This document shows positions 1 through 10,800 of a stretch of DNA of 64,000 nucleotides, piece by piece. Origin of the DNA: Prescottella subtropica (GTDB lineage Bacteria; Actinomycetota; Actinomycetes; Mycobacteriales; Mycobacteriaceae). Within the stretch, counting starts at the first letter, position 1. Every line of letters starts with the position of its first letter. Both the position numbers and the translations under genes were made by a program. The stretch lies in NCBI RefSeq assembly GCF_005434945.1, contig NZ_SKCH01000005.1, positions 1-64,000 of the forward strand, given 5' to 3'. The notes beneath the pieces were generated by a model. The model was not told where the DNA came from, did no database searches, and saw nothing but the letters and a program-made list of their open reading frames with translations.

Positions 1-3
1 AGA

Positions 4-122
4 GTTACGGCGGCCATAGCGGAGGGGAAACGCCCGGTCCCATTCCGAACCCGGAAGCTAAGCCCTCCAGCGCCGATGGTACTGCACTCGACAGGGTGTG
101 GGAGAGTAGGACACCGCCGAAC
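4..122 (+). rRNA. rrf: 5S ribosomal RNA
   Basis: About 119 nt matching actinobacterial 5S rRNA. The terminal helix pairs the gttacggcgg start with ccgccgaac at the 3' end, and the conserved cccattccgaacccggaag loop region is present. It is the last gene of an rRNA operon; the 16S and 23S genes would lie left of the window. Confidence 0.95.
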
Positions 123-132
123 ATCCGTTACC

Positions 133-164
133 GAAAGGGGACCCGACATACTGGGTCCCCTTTC
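133..164 (+). terminator. rRNA operon terminator
   Basis: Perfect 12-bp inverted repeat gaaaggggaccc / gggtcccctttc with an 8-nt loop, starting about 10 nt after the 5S 3' end. Position and stem strength fit an intrinsic terminator for the rrn operon. Confidence 0.85.
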
Positions 165-190
165 GTGCTTTGTACTGAAAGGAATGGGTC

Positions 191-1273
191 GTGTCGGACA
201 GCAGTGGTGATCGTCGGGGCTTCCGCGGAGACGGCAGCCACCGATCCGAAGGATCTCGGGACGGTCGTCCCAGCGACCGTCGTGGTCCGAGTGGCGACCG
301 CAGTCAGGGGTACTCGGGTCAGGACCGGACCGGCGGACAGAACCGTGGATCCGGGCAGTGGCGTGACCGTGACGACCGCCGCGGTGACGATCGGCGAGAC
401 GACCGTCGTGGAGAAGATCGTCGCGGAGACGACCGCGGTGATCGTGGCGGTGACCGTCGGCAGTTCCAGGGTCGCGGCGGTGACGACCGTCGTCGCACCG
501 GCGGTGCTCCGCACCGACGTGGCGGCGAGGGCGGATTCGGACCCGCACGGGGACGCGACAACCGCGAATACCAGGGCCCGCAGCGGCGTGACGCCCGCCC
601 CGACGAACCGGACATCCCCGACGAGGTGGAACCCGGTGATCTCGACGGCGCGGTCCGGCGCGACCTGCTGAGCCTCGACAAGAACAACGCGAACACCGTC
701 GCCCGGCATCTCGTCATGGCGAGCCGGCTCATCGAGGACGATCCGGTCCTCGCGCTCGCGCACGCACGTGCGGCACGGCAGCGGGCCGGCCGTATCGCGG
801 TGGTCCGTGAGACCGCGGGCATCACCGCGTACCACGCCGGCGAGTGGGCCGAAGCGCTCTCCGAGCTGCGTGCGGCGCGACGGATGTCCGGGGGGCCGGG
901 CTTCCTGGCGATCATGGCCGACTGCGAACGCGGTCTCGGACGTTCGGAACGGGCCATCGAACTCGGGCGGAGCGAGGAGGCCCGCGCACTGACCGGTGAC
1001 GAAGCCGGCGAACTGCGCATGGTCGTCGCGGGTGCCCGCATGGATCTGGGGCAGTTCGACCAGGCCGTCGTCACGTTGCAGACACCTGATCTCGATCCCA
1101 AGCGCACCGGTCCCGCCGCGGCACGCCTGTTCTACGCATACGCCGACGCGCTCGTCGCGGCCGGACGCATCAAGGACGGCCTCGAATGGTTCCTCAATTC
1201 GGCGGCCGCCGATCTCGAGGGCGACACCGACGCGGAGGAGCGTGTGGCCGAACTGACCGGAGAAGGTCAGTGA
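191..1273 (+). CDS. TPR-like protein with Arg/Asp/Gly-rich N-terminal tail (Rv1691-type)
   Basis: GTG start; 360 aa. Residues 1 to about 130 are extreme low complexity, with many RGD, DDRRG and RGGDRR blocks, so this part is probably disordered and highly charged. Residues about 150-350 are alpha-helical, with A/L-rich paired helices of tetratricopeptide type (for example the segments around DPVLALAHARAARQRAG and GQFDQAVVTLQ). By position (directly before the HAD phosphatase and tlyA) it corresponds to M. tuberculosis Rv1691. No catalytic motif is visible, so a scaffold or RNA/protein-binding role is only inferred. It ends in a GTGA overlap with the next gene, so the two are probably co-translated. 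Confidence 0.85.
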   Translation: MSDSSGDRRGFRGDGSHRSEGSRDGRPSDRRGPSGDRSQGYSGQDRTGGQNRGSGQWRDRDDRRGDDRRDDRRGEDRRGDDRGDRGGDRRQFQGRGGDDRRRTGGAPHRRGGEGGFGPARGRDNREYQGPQRRDARPDEPDIPDEVEPGDLDGAVRRDLLSLDKNNANTVARHLVMASRLIEDDPVLALAHARAARQRAGRIAVVRETAGITAYHAGEWAEALSELRAARRMSGGPGFLAIMADCERGLGRSERAIELGRSEEARALTGDEAGELRMVVAGARMDLGQFDQAVVTLQTPDLDPKRTGPAAARLFYAYADALVAAGRIKDGLEWFLNSAAADLEGDTDAEERVAELTGEGQ

Positions 1274-2289
1274 CGGACGCGCACGACGCCGCCGGAACCA
1301 CGCTGCGAGGCGAGTACGACGTCCTGCTCCTGGACCTGGACGGCACCGTCTACCAGGGCCCGCACGCCATCCCCGGTGCGCGGGAGGCGCTCGCGGCGGG
1401 CGACGGGCGGCAGTTCTACGTCACGAACAACGCGAGCCGGACTCCGGGCGACGTCGCGCAGCACCTGCGCGATCTGGGATTCGATGCGGTCGACGAGGAC
1501 GTCGTCACGAGTTCGCAGTCCGCGGCGCGTCTCCTCGCCGAACGACTCGATCCCGGCGCTGCCGTTCTCGTCGTCGGGACCGAGGCGCTCGCCGGTGAGA
1601 TCACGAAGGTCGGACTGACCCCGGTCCGCCGGTTCCAGGACACGCCGGTGGCCGTCGTCCAAGGCCACAACCCGGACACCGGGTGGCGGATTCTCGCGGA
1701 GGCGACACTCGCGATCCGGTCCGGGGCGGTGTGGGTGGCGTCGAACATCGATACCACCCTGCCCACCGAACGCGGTCTCGTCCTGGGGAACGGATCGATG
1801 GTCGCGGCACTGCAGACGGCGACGGGACAGCAACCGCTGGTCGCAGGTAAACCGGCTGCCCCGCTGATGGAGGACGCGCTGCGTCGCTCGGGGGCCGACC
1901 GTCCCCTCGTCGTCGGCGACCGACTCGACACCGACATCGCCGGCGCGAACGCCGTCGGCGTGGATTCGCTGCTCGTGCTGACCGGCGTCAGCACCCCCGC
2001 GGATCTGCTGCGGGCCGATGCGTCGCACCGTCCGACATACGTCGCACGATCGCTCGACGCCCTCAACGGGCCGTCGACGGCCGCCCGGGTCGCCCCGCAC
2101 GACGGCTGGCGCGTCGAATTCGAGTCCGGTGACCTCGTCGTGCACGCCGACGGCGCACAGTCGTCCGACCGTTCCGGTGCGTTCCTGTCGGTGCTCGCCG
2201 CGGCGTGGCGTCATCCCGAGTTCGTGACAGTCCGGGCCGGCGACGACACCGCACGCGCCGCCACAGCCGTTCTCTCGGGTGACATCTGA
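1270..2289 (+). CDS. HAD-superfamily (class IIA, NagD-like) phosphatase
   Basis: 339 aa from a GTG that overlaps the upstream stop (GTGA). HAD motif I, DLDGT, is at residues 22-26 after a hydrophobic strand; TNNAS gives motif II, and GKPA plus GDRLDTDIAGA give motifs III/IV. A class II cap lies between motifs II and III. The C-terminal ~80 residues form an extra domain, as in M. tuberculosis Rv1692, reported as a glycerol-3-phosphate phosphatase in lipid recycling. That substrate is an inference from orthology and synteny here. A longer upstream reading would run back into the TPR gene, so the GTG is preferred. Confidence 0.9.
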   Translation: MTDAHDAAGTTLRGEYDVLLLDLDGTVYQGPHAIPGAREALAAGDGRQFYVTNNASRTPGDVAQHLRDLGFDAVDEDVVTSSQSAARLLAERLDPGAAVLVVGTEALAGEITKVGLTPVRRFQDTPVAVVQGHNPDTGWRILAEATLAIRSGAVWVASNIDTTLPTERGLVLGNGSMVAALQTATGQQPLVAGKPAAPLMEDALRRSGADRPLVVGDRLDTDIAGANAVGVDSLLVLTGVSTPADLLRADASHRPTYVARSLDALNGPSTAARVAPHDGWRVEFESGDLVVHADGAQSSDRSGAFLSVLAAAWRHPEFVTVRAGDDTARAATAVLSGDI

Positions 2290-2324
2290 CGGCACCGCCG
2301 AAGTGACATCTGACGGCACCGCCG
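2279..2324 (+). repeat. two-copy tandem direct repeat across a stop codon
   Basis: The 22-bp unit gtgacatctgacggcaccgc(cg) occurs at 2279-2300 and 2303-2324, separated by aa. The first copy contains the TGA stop of the HAD gene and the second is intergenic, so the copy reproduces the end of the coding region. Confidence 0.8.
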
Positions 2325-2351
2325 TCGGACCGATGGGCTAGGTTGGCACCG

Positions 2352-2570
2352 ATGAGCACGCCAGTACCACTTCCAGGCCGCCGCCTCCCGGAATCGGGTG
2401 GTGGCGCTGCCCCGGAGGACGTGCGCGCACGGGTCGACGCACTCCTGGCGAGGCTGACCGACGTGCCGTCCGATACGACCGGTGTGGACGAACTGGCGCG
2501 CCGGGCACAGATTCTCGAACGGGCTCACGAGGTTCTCGTCGAGTCCCTGGCAGCAGTGGACAAGGTCTGA
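2352..2570 (+). CDS. small conserved protein (Rv1693-type)
   Basis: 72 aa from ATG at 2352; a TTG three codons upstream is possible but less likely. It starts with a Pro/Gly-rich segment and continues as one or two helices (EDVRARVDALLARL and LARRAQILERAHEVLVESL), which look coiled-coil prone. It ends directly before tlyA (the GTG of tlyA is 2 nt after the stop), and the same small gene sits between the HAD phosphatase and tlyA in mycobacteria. Function unknown. Confidence 0.75.
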   Translation: MSTPVPLPGRRLPESGGGAAPEDVRARVDALLARLTDVPSDTTGVDELARRAQILERAHEVLVESLAAVDKV

Positions 2571-2571
2571 G

Positions 2572-3405
2572 GTGGCACGTCGAGCAAGGGTCGATGCGGA
2601 ACTCGTGCGGCGGGGGCTCGCCCGCTCCAGGGAACACGCGCAGGAACTGATCGGGGCCGGACGCGTCCTCATCGCGGGCACTGTCGCGACCAAGCCCGCG
2701 ACGGCCGTCGAGACCGGAACACCGCTCCTCGTCACCGACGTCGGCGAGGAGGTCTCGTGGGCGTCACGCGGCGCGCACAAACTGATCGGGGCACTCGACG
2801 CGTTCACCCCGCACGGGCTCACCGTGGAGGGACGCCGCTGCCTCGACGCCGGTGCCTCCACCGGCGGCTTCACCGATGTCCTGTTGCACCACGGTGCCCG
2901 GGAAGTGGTGGCCGTCGACGTCGGCTACGGCCAGCTGGTGTGGCGGCTGCAGTCCGACGACCGGGTGCACGTCGTCGACCGGACCAACGTGCGCTCCATC
3001 GACGCCGAGAAGATCGGTGGCCGCGTCGATCTCGTGGTGGCGGACCTGTCGTTCATCTCGCTGAAGCTGGTGCTGCCGGCGCTGGTGGCGTGCGTGAACG
3101 ACGGTGCCGATCTGGTGCCGATGGTCAAGCCGCAGTTCGAGGTCGGCAAGGATCGTGTCGGATCCGGTGGTGTGGTGCGCGATCCGGAACTGCGCGCGAG
3201 CGCGGTCCGCGAGGTCGCCGACGCCGCCGCCGCACTGGGACTGCGGACCCTGGGTGTCGTGGCGAGCCCGCTGCCGGGGCCGTCGGGCAACGTCGAATAC
3301 TTTCTGTGGCTACGCAAAGACGCTGCTGCGTCGCCGGCGGTGGACGAATCCGGCCCGTCCGTCGACGATCTGATCCGTCGTGCGGTCGAGGACGGCCCGC
3401 AGTGA
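2572..3405 (+). CDS. tlyA: 16S/23S rRNA 2'-O-methyltransferase TlyA
   Basis: 277 aa from GTG at 2572, close to the 268 aa of the mycobacterial enzyme. An N-terminal S4 RNA-binding domain (residues about 2-62, [19 protein letters not shown]) is followed by an FtsJ/RrmJ-type methyltransferase fold with the SAM motif [24 protein letters not shown] and the MVKPQFEVG strand carry the family's D and K residues. TlyA methylates C1409 (16S) and C1920 (23S) and sensitises ribosomes to capreomycin and viomycin. It is tightly packed with the 72-aa gene before it and overlaps the NAD kinase start by 4 nt. Confidence 0.95.
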   Translation: MARRARVDAELVRRGLARSREHAQELIGAGRVLIAGTVATKPATAVETGTPLLVTDVGEEVSWASRGAHKLIGALDAFTPHGLTVEGRRCLDAGASTGGFTDVLLHHGAREVVAVDVGYGQLVWRLQSDDRVHVVDRTNVRSIDAEKIGGRVDLVVADLSFISLKLVLPALVACVNDGADLVPMVKPQFEVGKDRVGSGGVVRDPELRASAVREVADAAAALGLRTLGVVASPLPGPSGNVEYFLWLRKDAAASPAVDESGPSVDDLIRRAVEDGPQ

Positions 3406-4319
3406 CCGGCCGTCAGGTGCTGCTGGTCGCGCACTCCGGTCGCCCCGAGATCACCGAGACAGCACGTCGCGTCGCCGAGATCTGCGCCCGCGCCGGGATC
3501 GCCCTGCGCCTGCTCGAGAACGAAGTCGACGTCGACCGGGTCAAGGCCATCGCCGACGGCCCCGGCAGCCCGGTGATCACCGTCGTCCCGGAGGGGCCGG
3601 GAGCGGCCGCGGACTGCGAGATGGTGATCGTGCTCGGTGGCGACGGCAGCTTCCTGCGCGGCGCCGAACTCGCCCGGTCCACCGACGTTCCCGTCCTCGG
3701 TATCAACCTGGGCCGCATCGGGTTCCTCGCCGAAACCGAGGCCGAACACCTCGAGACGGCGATGGAACAGGTGGTGCGCCGCGAATACCGGATCGAGGCG
3801 CGCATGACCCTCGACGTGGTGATCCGCGTCGAGGACCGCATCGTGCAACGCGGCTGGGCCCTCAACGAGGCCAGCATCGAGAACCGGTCCCGCCTCGGGG
3901 TCCTCGAAGTGGTGCTCGAGGTCGACGGCCGTCCGGTGTCCGCGTTCGGCTGCGACGGGGTGCTCGTCGCGACCCCCACCGGGTCGACGGCGTACGCGTT
4001 CTCCGCCGGCGGTCCCATCGTGTGGCCGGAACTCGAAGCGCTGCTGGTGATCCCGAGCAATGCGCACGCACTGTTCGCGCGCCCGCTCGTCACCAGCCCG
4101 GAATCGATCGTCGCGATCGAGACGGTCGCGGACAGCCACGACGGCCTGGTGTTCTGCGACGGCCGCCGCACACTGGAATTGCCGGCCGGTGGCCGCGTCG
4201 AGGTGATCCGCGGCACGGACCCGATTCGTTGGGTGCGTCTCGACTCGGCGCCGTTCGCGGACCGTATGGTGACGAAGTTCGATCTTCCGGTGACGGGGTG
4301 GCGAGGGAGGAAACGGTAG
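3402..4319 (+). CDS. nadK: NAD kinase
   Basis: 305 aa from GTG at 3402 overlapping the tlyA stop (GTGA). The ATP/NAD-kinase signature GGDG is at residues 79-82 ([16 protein letters not shown]), followed by the [13 protein letters not shown] strand, the [10 protein letters not shown] motif and the glycine-rich [15 protein letters not shown] segment. It phosphorylates NAD+ to NADP+ in the cytosol. The longer in-frame extension upstream overlaps all of tlyA and is Arg-rich shadow sequence, so it was rejected. Confidence 0.95.
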   Translation: MTGRQVLLVAHSGRPEITETARRVAEICARAGIALRLLENEVDVDRVKAIADGPGSPVITVVPEGPGAAADCEMVIVLGGDGSFLRGAELARSTDVPVLGINLGRIGFLAETEAEHLETAMEQVVRREYRIEARMTLDVVIRVEDRIVQRGWALNEASIENRSRLGVLEVVLEVDGRPVSAFGCDGVLVATPTGSTAYAFSAGGPIVWPELEALLVIPSNAHALFARPLVTSPESIVAIETVADSHDGLVFCDGRRTLELPAGGRVEVIRGTDPIRWVRLDSAPFADRMVTKFDLPVTGWRGRKR

Positions 4320-4321
4320 CG

Positions 4322-6097
4322 GTGCTGGCGGAGATTCGGATCGACAACCTCGGGGCCATCTCGTCGGCCTGCGCGCAGTTCCATTCCGGTCTCACCGTGC
4401 TCACCGGCGAGACCGGTGCCGGCAAGACGATGGTGGTGACGAGCCTGCACCTGCTCAGCGGTGCCCGCGCCGACGCGGGCCGGGTCCGGGTCGGCGCCAC
4501 CCGCGCCGTCGTCGAGGGCCGGTTCCTCGTCGACGAGGACGCCCCCCGGATCGACGACGAGATCACCCGACTGCTCGAGTCGTGCGGTGCCGAACGCGAC
4601 GAGGACGGCAGCATCATCGCCGTCCGCACCGTCGGTGGCGACGGCCGTTCCCGCGCCCACCTGGGAGGGCGCAGCGTGCCCGCAGGTGTGCTGTCCGAGT
4701 TCACCGACCCGCTGCTCACCGTCCACGGGCAGAACGACCAGTTGCGGTTGCTGCGCCCCGATCAGCAGCGCGCGGCGCTCGACCGGTTCGCGGACAAGAC
4801 CGTCGCCCCGCTGCTCACGAAGTACCGCACCCACCGCACCGAATGGTCGACCGCCCGCGCCGAACTGATCGAACGGACCGGCAGGACCCGGGAACTCGCG
4901 CAGGAAGCGGACCGGTTGACGTTCGCGCTCGAGGAGATCGACCGGATCGCGCCCACCCCGGGGGAGGACACCGCGATTGTCGACGAGGTCCGCCGACTCG
5001 GCGACCTGGACTCGCTGCGCAGCACCGCCGAGGGCGCGCAGACCGCGCTGTCCGGCGCCGACGACACCGCCGGTGACACCACCGGAGCCCTCGACCTGCT
5101 CGGGGCCGCTCGGGCGCGCATCGAGGCGTCCGACGACCCCGCCCTCGCCGGACTCGGGCCGCGACTGGGGGAGGCGATCGCCGTCGTCGCCGACGTCGCC
5201 GGGGAACTGTCCGGATACCTGTCCGGGCTGCCGAGCGATCCGGGTGCCCTCGACACGCTGCTGACCCGTCAGGCCGAACTCAAGACTCTCACCCGTAAGT
5301 ACGCCGCCGACATCGACGGTGTCCTCGGCTGGGCGGACACCGCTCGGGACCGGCTGGCCCGCCTCGACACGTCCTCCGAGGCGCTGTCGGCGCTGGTGGC
5401 GGCCGTCGACCGGGCCGCCGCCGAGACCGCGGCGGCCGCGTCGAAACTGTCCGCGGCCCGGGTCCGGGCGGCGAAGAAACTCGCGAAGGCGGTCAGCGAC
5501 GAGTTGGCCGGTCTCGCGATGGGCCGGGCCGCACTCGAGGTGTCGGTACGGCCGCGCGAGGTGGGGCCGAACGATACGGCGCCGCTGACCGTGGACGGCC
5601 GGGAGGTGCACGCGGGGGCGTCCGGCGTCGACGAGGTGGAGTTCCGACTGGCCGCGCACTCCGGGGCCGCGGCACTGCCGATCAGCAAGAGCGCGTCCGG
5701 CGGTGAACTGTCCCGGGTGATGCTCGCCCTCGAGGTGGTGCTCGCCGGATCGGATCGCGGCGCGACGATGGTGTTCGACGAGGTCGACGCGGGTGTCGGT
5801 GGGCGGGCCGCCGTCGAGATCGGCCGCCGGCTGGCCCGGCTCGCCCGCACCCATCAGGTCATCGTCGTCACCCATCTGCCGCAGGTGGCGGCGTTCGCGG
5901 ACACCCACCTGGTGGTCGACAAGACCGACGACGTGCGCAGCGGCGTCGACAGCGGGGTCCGCACCCTCACCGAGGGGGATCGGGTCGTCGAACTCGCCCG
6001 CATGCTCGCCGGACTCGACGACACCGAGACGGGCCGCGCGCACGCGGAGGAATTGTTGACGATCGCGGGGCAGGAACGCAGCGCCGCGCACGCATGA
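4322..6097 (+). CDS. recN: DNA repair protein RecN (SMC-like ATPase)
   Basis: 591 aa from GTG at 4322, 2 nt after the NAD kinase stop. Walker A GETGAGKT is at residues 29-36, followed by the RecN-type HGQNDQ motif. Long central coiled-coil segments (about 170-420) precede the ABC signature SASGGELSR and Walker B MVFDEVDAGVGG, with the H-loop HLPQVAAFAD after it. Length matches the family. Acts in recombinational repair of double-strand breaks. The tlyA-nadK-recN order is conserved in actinobacteria. Confidence 0.95.
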   Translation: MLAEIRIDNLGAISSACAQFHSGLTVLTGETGAGKTMVVTSLHLLSGARADAGRVRVGATRAVVEGRFLVDEDAPRIDDEITRLLESCGAERDEDGSIIAVRTVGGDGRSRAHLGGRSVPAGVLSEFTDPLLTVHGQNDQLRLLRPDQQRAALDRFADKTVAPLLTKYRTHRTEWSTARAELIERTGRTRELAQEADRLTFALEEIDRIAPTPGEDTAIVDEVRRLGDLDSLRSTAEGAQTALSGADDTAGDTTGALDLLGAARARIEASDDPALAGLGPRLGEAIAVVADVAGELSGYLSGLPSDPGALDTLLTRQAELKTLTRKYAADIDGVLGWADTARDRLARLDTSSEALSALVAAVDRAAAETAAAASKLSAARVRAAKKLAKAVSDELAGLAMGRAALEVSVRPREVGPNDTAPLTVDGREVHAGASGVDEVEFRLAAHSGAAALPISKSASGGELSRVMLALEVVLAGSDRGATMVFDEVDAGVGGRAAVEIGRRLARLARTHQVIVVTHLPQVAAFADTHLVVDKTDDVRSGVDSGVRTLTEGDRVVELARMLAGLDDTETGRAHAEELLTIAGQERSAAHA

Positions 6098-6200
6098 CAC
6101 TCCGAAAAGAACCTGATGGTTGGTGTCGGTCGACGGTGTGTGATAGACGGTACGGCGCGCCTCCCGGACCATCCCGGCGCGGCACGGGATCATCGACGCC

Positions 6201-7385
6201 ATGAAGATGCCAGGGCTGCTCTCCCGTAAGACCGAATCCCTACCCGGTATCAGTGGCATCGCGCGCGTCGACCGGGACACCGGGAAACTGCTGCGCCGGG
6301 TCGGGGACGGCGACATCGTCGTCCTCGACGAGATCGATCTGGACCGTGTCACCGCGGACGCGCTCGTCACCGCCGGTGTGCTGGCGGTGGTCAACGCGTC
6401 GCCGTCCATCACGGGCCGCTACCCGAACCTCGGCCCGGAGGTGCTGGTCGCCAACGGCATCGTCCTGATCGACACGGCGGGCGCCGAGGTGTTCAAGGCG
6501 ATCAAGGACGGTTCGAAGATCCGCCTGCACGAGGGGTCGGTGTACGCGGGGGAGCGGGTGCTGGCGGAGGGCACCGAGCAGACCGAGGCCGAGATCTCCG
6601 ATCGGATGATCGAGGCGAAGACGGGACTCGTCGACCATCTCGAGGCGTTCTCGGGTAACACGATCGAGTTCATCCGCTCGGAGAGCCCGTTGCTCATCGA
6701 CGGTGTCGGTGTCCCCGACATCGATGTCGACCTCACGGACCGGCATGTCGTGGTCGTCGCCGACGGACCCGACCACGAGGCGGACCTCAAGGCCCTCAAG
6801 CCGTTCATCAAGGAGTATTCACCGATCCTGGTCGGTGTCGGTGTCGGTGCAGACGCCCTCACCAAGGCCGGTTACCGGCCGGATCTGATCGTCGGCGACC
6901 CCGACCGGATCACCTCCGAGACCCTCAAGTGCGGTGCCGAGGTGGTGTTGCCGGCCGACCCGGACGGGCACGCGCGCGGACTGGCCCGCATCCAGGACCT
7001 CGGGATCGGCGCCATGACGTTCCCGGCGTCGGCGTCGCCGTCGGATCTGGCGTTACTGCTGGTCGACCACCACGGGGCGTCGCTCATCGTCACGGTCGGT
7101 GCGGCCGTCTCGCTCGACGAGTTCTTCGACCGCGGCCGCCGCGACACCAACCCGGCCGCGTTCATGACCCGGCTGAAGGTCGGCCCGAAACTGGTCGACG
7201 CCAAGGCCGTGGCGACGCTGTACCGCAGCCGGGTCTCCGGTGCCGCGATCGCGCTGCTGGTCCTCGCGGCGCTGACCGCGGTGATCGTGGCGCTCGTCGT
7301 CTCGAACATCGGTGGGGACGCCCTCGACTGGGCGATCGCCACGTGGAACAGCTTCGCGCTGTGGGTGCAGGGGCTCTTCAGGTGA
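6201..7385 (+). CDS. steA: SteA-like septal ring protein
   Basis: 394 aa, ATG start after a 103-bp gap, so possibly with its own promoter. It has soluble domains of the thiamin-pyrophosphokinase-like family (HVVVVADGP, EYSPILVGVGVGADAL, PDLIVGDPD), then one transmembrane helix near residues 345-368 and a short Trp-rich tail. Orthologue by order of M. tuberculosis Rv1697 and Corynebacterium glutamicum SteA, which with SteB recruits the peptidoglycan hydrolase RipA to the septum. The stop overlaps the GTG of the next gene (GTGA), so the pair is probably translationally coupled. Confidence 0.88.
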   Translation: MKMPGLLSRKTESLPGISGIARVDRDTGKLLRRVGDGDIVVLDEIDLDRVTADALVTAGVLAVVNASPSITGRYPNLGPEVLVANGIVLIDTAGAEVFKAIKDGSKIRLHEGSVYAGERVLAEGTEQTEAEISDRMIEAKTGLVDHLEAFSGNTIEFIRSESPLLIDGVGVPDIDVDLTDRHVVVVADGPDHEADLKALKPFIKEYSPILVGVGVGADALTKAGYRPDLIVGDPDRITSETLKCGAEVVLPADPDGHARGLARIQDLGIGAMTFPASASPSDLALLLVDHHGASLIVTVGAAVSLDEFFDRGRRDTNPAAFMTRLKVGPKLVDAKAVATLYRSRVSGAAIALLVLAALTAVIVALVVSNIGGDALDWAIATWNSFALWVQGLFR

Positions 7386-8326
7386 TCTCTCTGCGTCAAC
7401 ACGCCATCTCCATCGCCGCGATCTTCCTGGCCCTCGCGATCGGGGTGGTCCTCGGATCCGGTTTGCTGTCGAACGGCATGCTGTCCGGGCTGCGCGACGA
7501 CAAGTCCCGGTTGCAGACCGAGATCGAGGATCTGCACGAGTCGAACAACCGGTTCACCGAGCAGCTGATCGCGGCGGACGGGTTCGATGCGACGGTCGCC
7601 GACCGGATCGTGCGGGACACCCTCGCGCAGCGGCCGGTGGTGGTGTTCACCACACCGGACACCGATCCGGGGGACCTCGAGGGCCTGACCCGGGCCGTCG
7701 GGCAGGCCGGTGGATCGGTGTCCGGGCGGGTCTCGCTCACCGAGTCGTTCGTCGACGCCGCGAACAGTGATCAGCTGCGCACCCTCGTGACCAACGTGGT
7801 GCCGGCCGGGACCCAGTTGCGGACCGGTGCGGTGGATCAGGGCAGCCTGACCGGCGACCTGCTCGGCTCGGTGCTGCTGCTGAACCCGCAGACTGCGCAG
7901 CCGCAGACCACCCCCGCCGAGCGGATGCTGGCCCTGGACACGCTGCGGGGCGGCGGATTCGTCGAATTCGACGGTGACGTGCAGCCCGGGCAGCTCGCGG
8001 TCGTGCTCACCGGTGCCGGGAACCCCGACAACACCGGCGGCAACCGGGGCGCGATCGTGGCGCGGTTCGCGGGTGCGCTCGACGGCCGCGGAGCCGGAAC
8101 CGTGCTCGCCGGGCCGACGGCGTCGGCGGAGGGTAACGGGCCGATCGCGGTGGCACGTGCGGACGCGGCGCTGGCCGCGGTGCTCTCGACCGTCGACGAC
8201 GTCGACCGGGAGTCGGGCCGGATCACCACCGTCCTGGCGCTGCAGGAGCAGTTGGCGGGCGGTTCCGGGCGTTACGGGACGGGGCCGGGAGCGGCCGCGG
8301 TGACCGTCGGTGCGGCGCAGCCGTGA
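7382..8326 (+). CDS. mctB: MctB/SteB family envelope protein
   Basis: 314 aa, the same length as M. tuberculosis MctB (Rv1698). An N-terminal signal anchor (residues about 8-27, SIAAIFLALAIGVVLGSGLL) is followed by a coiled coil (DDKSRLQTEIEDLHESNNRF) and an extracytoplasmic alpha/beta domain. MctB was described as a mycobacterial outer-membrane copper-efflux protein; the corynebacterial counterpart SteB partners SteA in cell separation. Both names apply to this family, and tight coupling with steA favours the division role here. Confidence 0.88.
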   Translation: MISLRQHAISIAAIFLALAIGVVLGSGLLSNGMLSGLRDDKSRLQTEIEDLHESNNRFTEQLIAADGFDATVADRIVRDTLAQRPVVVFTTPDTDPGDLEGLTRAVGQAGGSVSGRVSLTESFVDAANSDQLRTLVTNVVPAGTQLRTGAVDQGSLTGDLLGSVLLLNPQTAQPQTTPAERMLALDTLRGGGFVEFDGDVQPGQLAVVLTGAGNPDNTGGNRGAIVARFAGALDGRGAGTVLAGPTASAEGNGPIAVARADAALAAVLSTVDDVDRESGRITTVLALQEQLAGGSGRYGTGPGAAAVTVGAAQP

Positions 8327-8343
8327 CGCAGGTGTTACCGTGA

Positions 8344-10143
<1,800 letters not shown>

Positions 10144-10149
10144 CACGCG

Positions 10150-10800
10150 ATGATCCGGCCGGGTGAACACGAGTTCGACACCGTCTCCACGCGGGACGTG
10201 TACAGCGGTGCGATCATCGCGCTGCGCGTGGACCGGGTGGCGATGCCCGGTGGCCGCGAAGCGGACCGCGAGATCGTCGAGCACGACGGCGCGGTCGCCG
10301 TCGCGGTCCTCGACGACGCCGATCGGCTCGTGCTCGTCCGGCAGTACCGGCATCCGCTCGGCCGGCGGCTCTGGGAGCTGCCGGCCGGGCTGCTGGACCT
10401 GCCCGACGAGGACCCGGTGGACGCGGCCCGCCGGGAACTCGAGGAGGAGACCGGGCTGGCGGCCGATCACTGGTCGGTGCTCGTCGACGTCGCGCTCTCA
10501 CCCGGTTTCACCGACGAGTCGGTGCGGGTGTTCGTGGCGACGGGGGTGCGGGAGATCGGCCGCCCGGACGCGCACGACGAGGAGGCCGACCTCGAGATCG
10601 CCCGGATCCCGCTCGACGAGGCGGTCGCGATGACCCTGCGCGGGGAGATCGTGAACGCGACCGCGGTCGCCGGGATCCTGGCGCTCGCGGCGTCCCGGGC
10701 CCGCGGCGAGACGCTGCGGCCGGTGGACGCCGACTGGTCGGACCGGCCCGGCGCGTTCACCCGACGCACCCGCGACCGGTCCGGCAGCGCCTCCGCATGA
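10150..10800 (+). CDS. Nudix hydrolase, ADP-ribose pyrophosphatase type (Rv1700-like)
   Basis: 216 aa. The Nudix catalytic helix is clear: RELEEETGL at residues 95-103 within [13 protein letters not shown]...[12 protein letters not shown]. The spacing before the REL motif is slightly unlike the canonical GX5E, as in other ADP-ribose pyrophosphatases. M. tuberculosis Rv1700 in the same position hydrolyses ADP-ribose. It starts 6 nt after pyrG and overlaps xerD by 4 nt (ATGA). Confidence 0.9.
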   Translation: MIRPGEHEFDTVSTRDVYSGAIIALRVDRVAMPGGREADREIVEHDGAVAVAVLDDADRLVLVRQYRHPLGRRLWELPAGLLDLPDEDPVDAARRELEEETGLAADHWSVLVDVALSPGFTDESVRVFVATGVREIGRPDAHDEEADLEIARIPLDEAVAMTLRGEIVNATAVAGILALAASRARGETLRPVDADWSDRPGAFTRRTRDRSGSASA

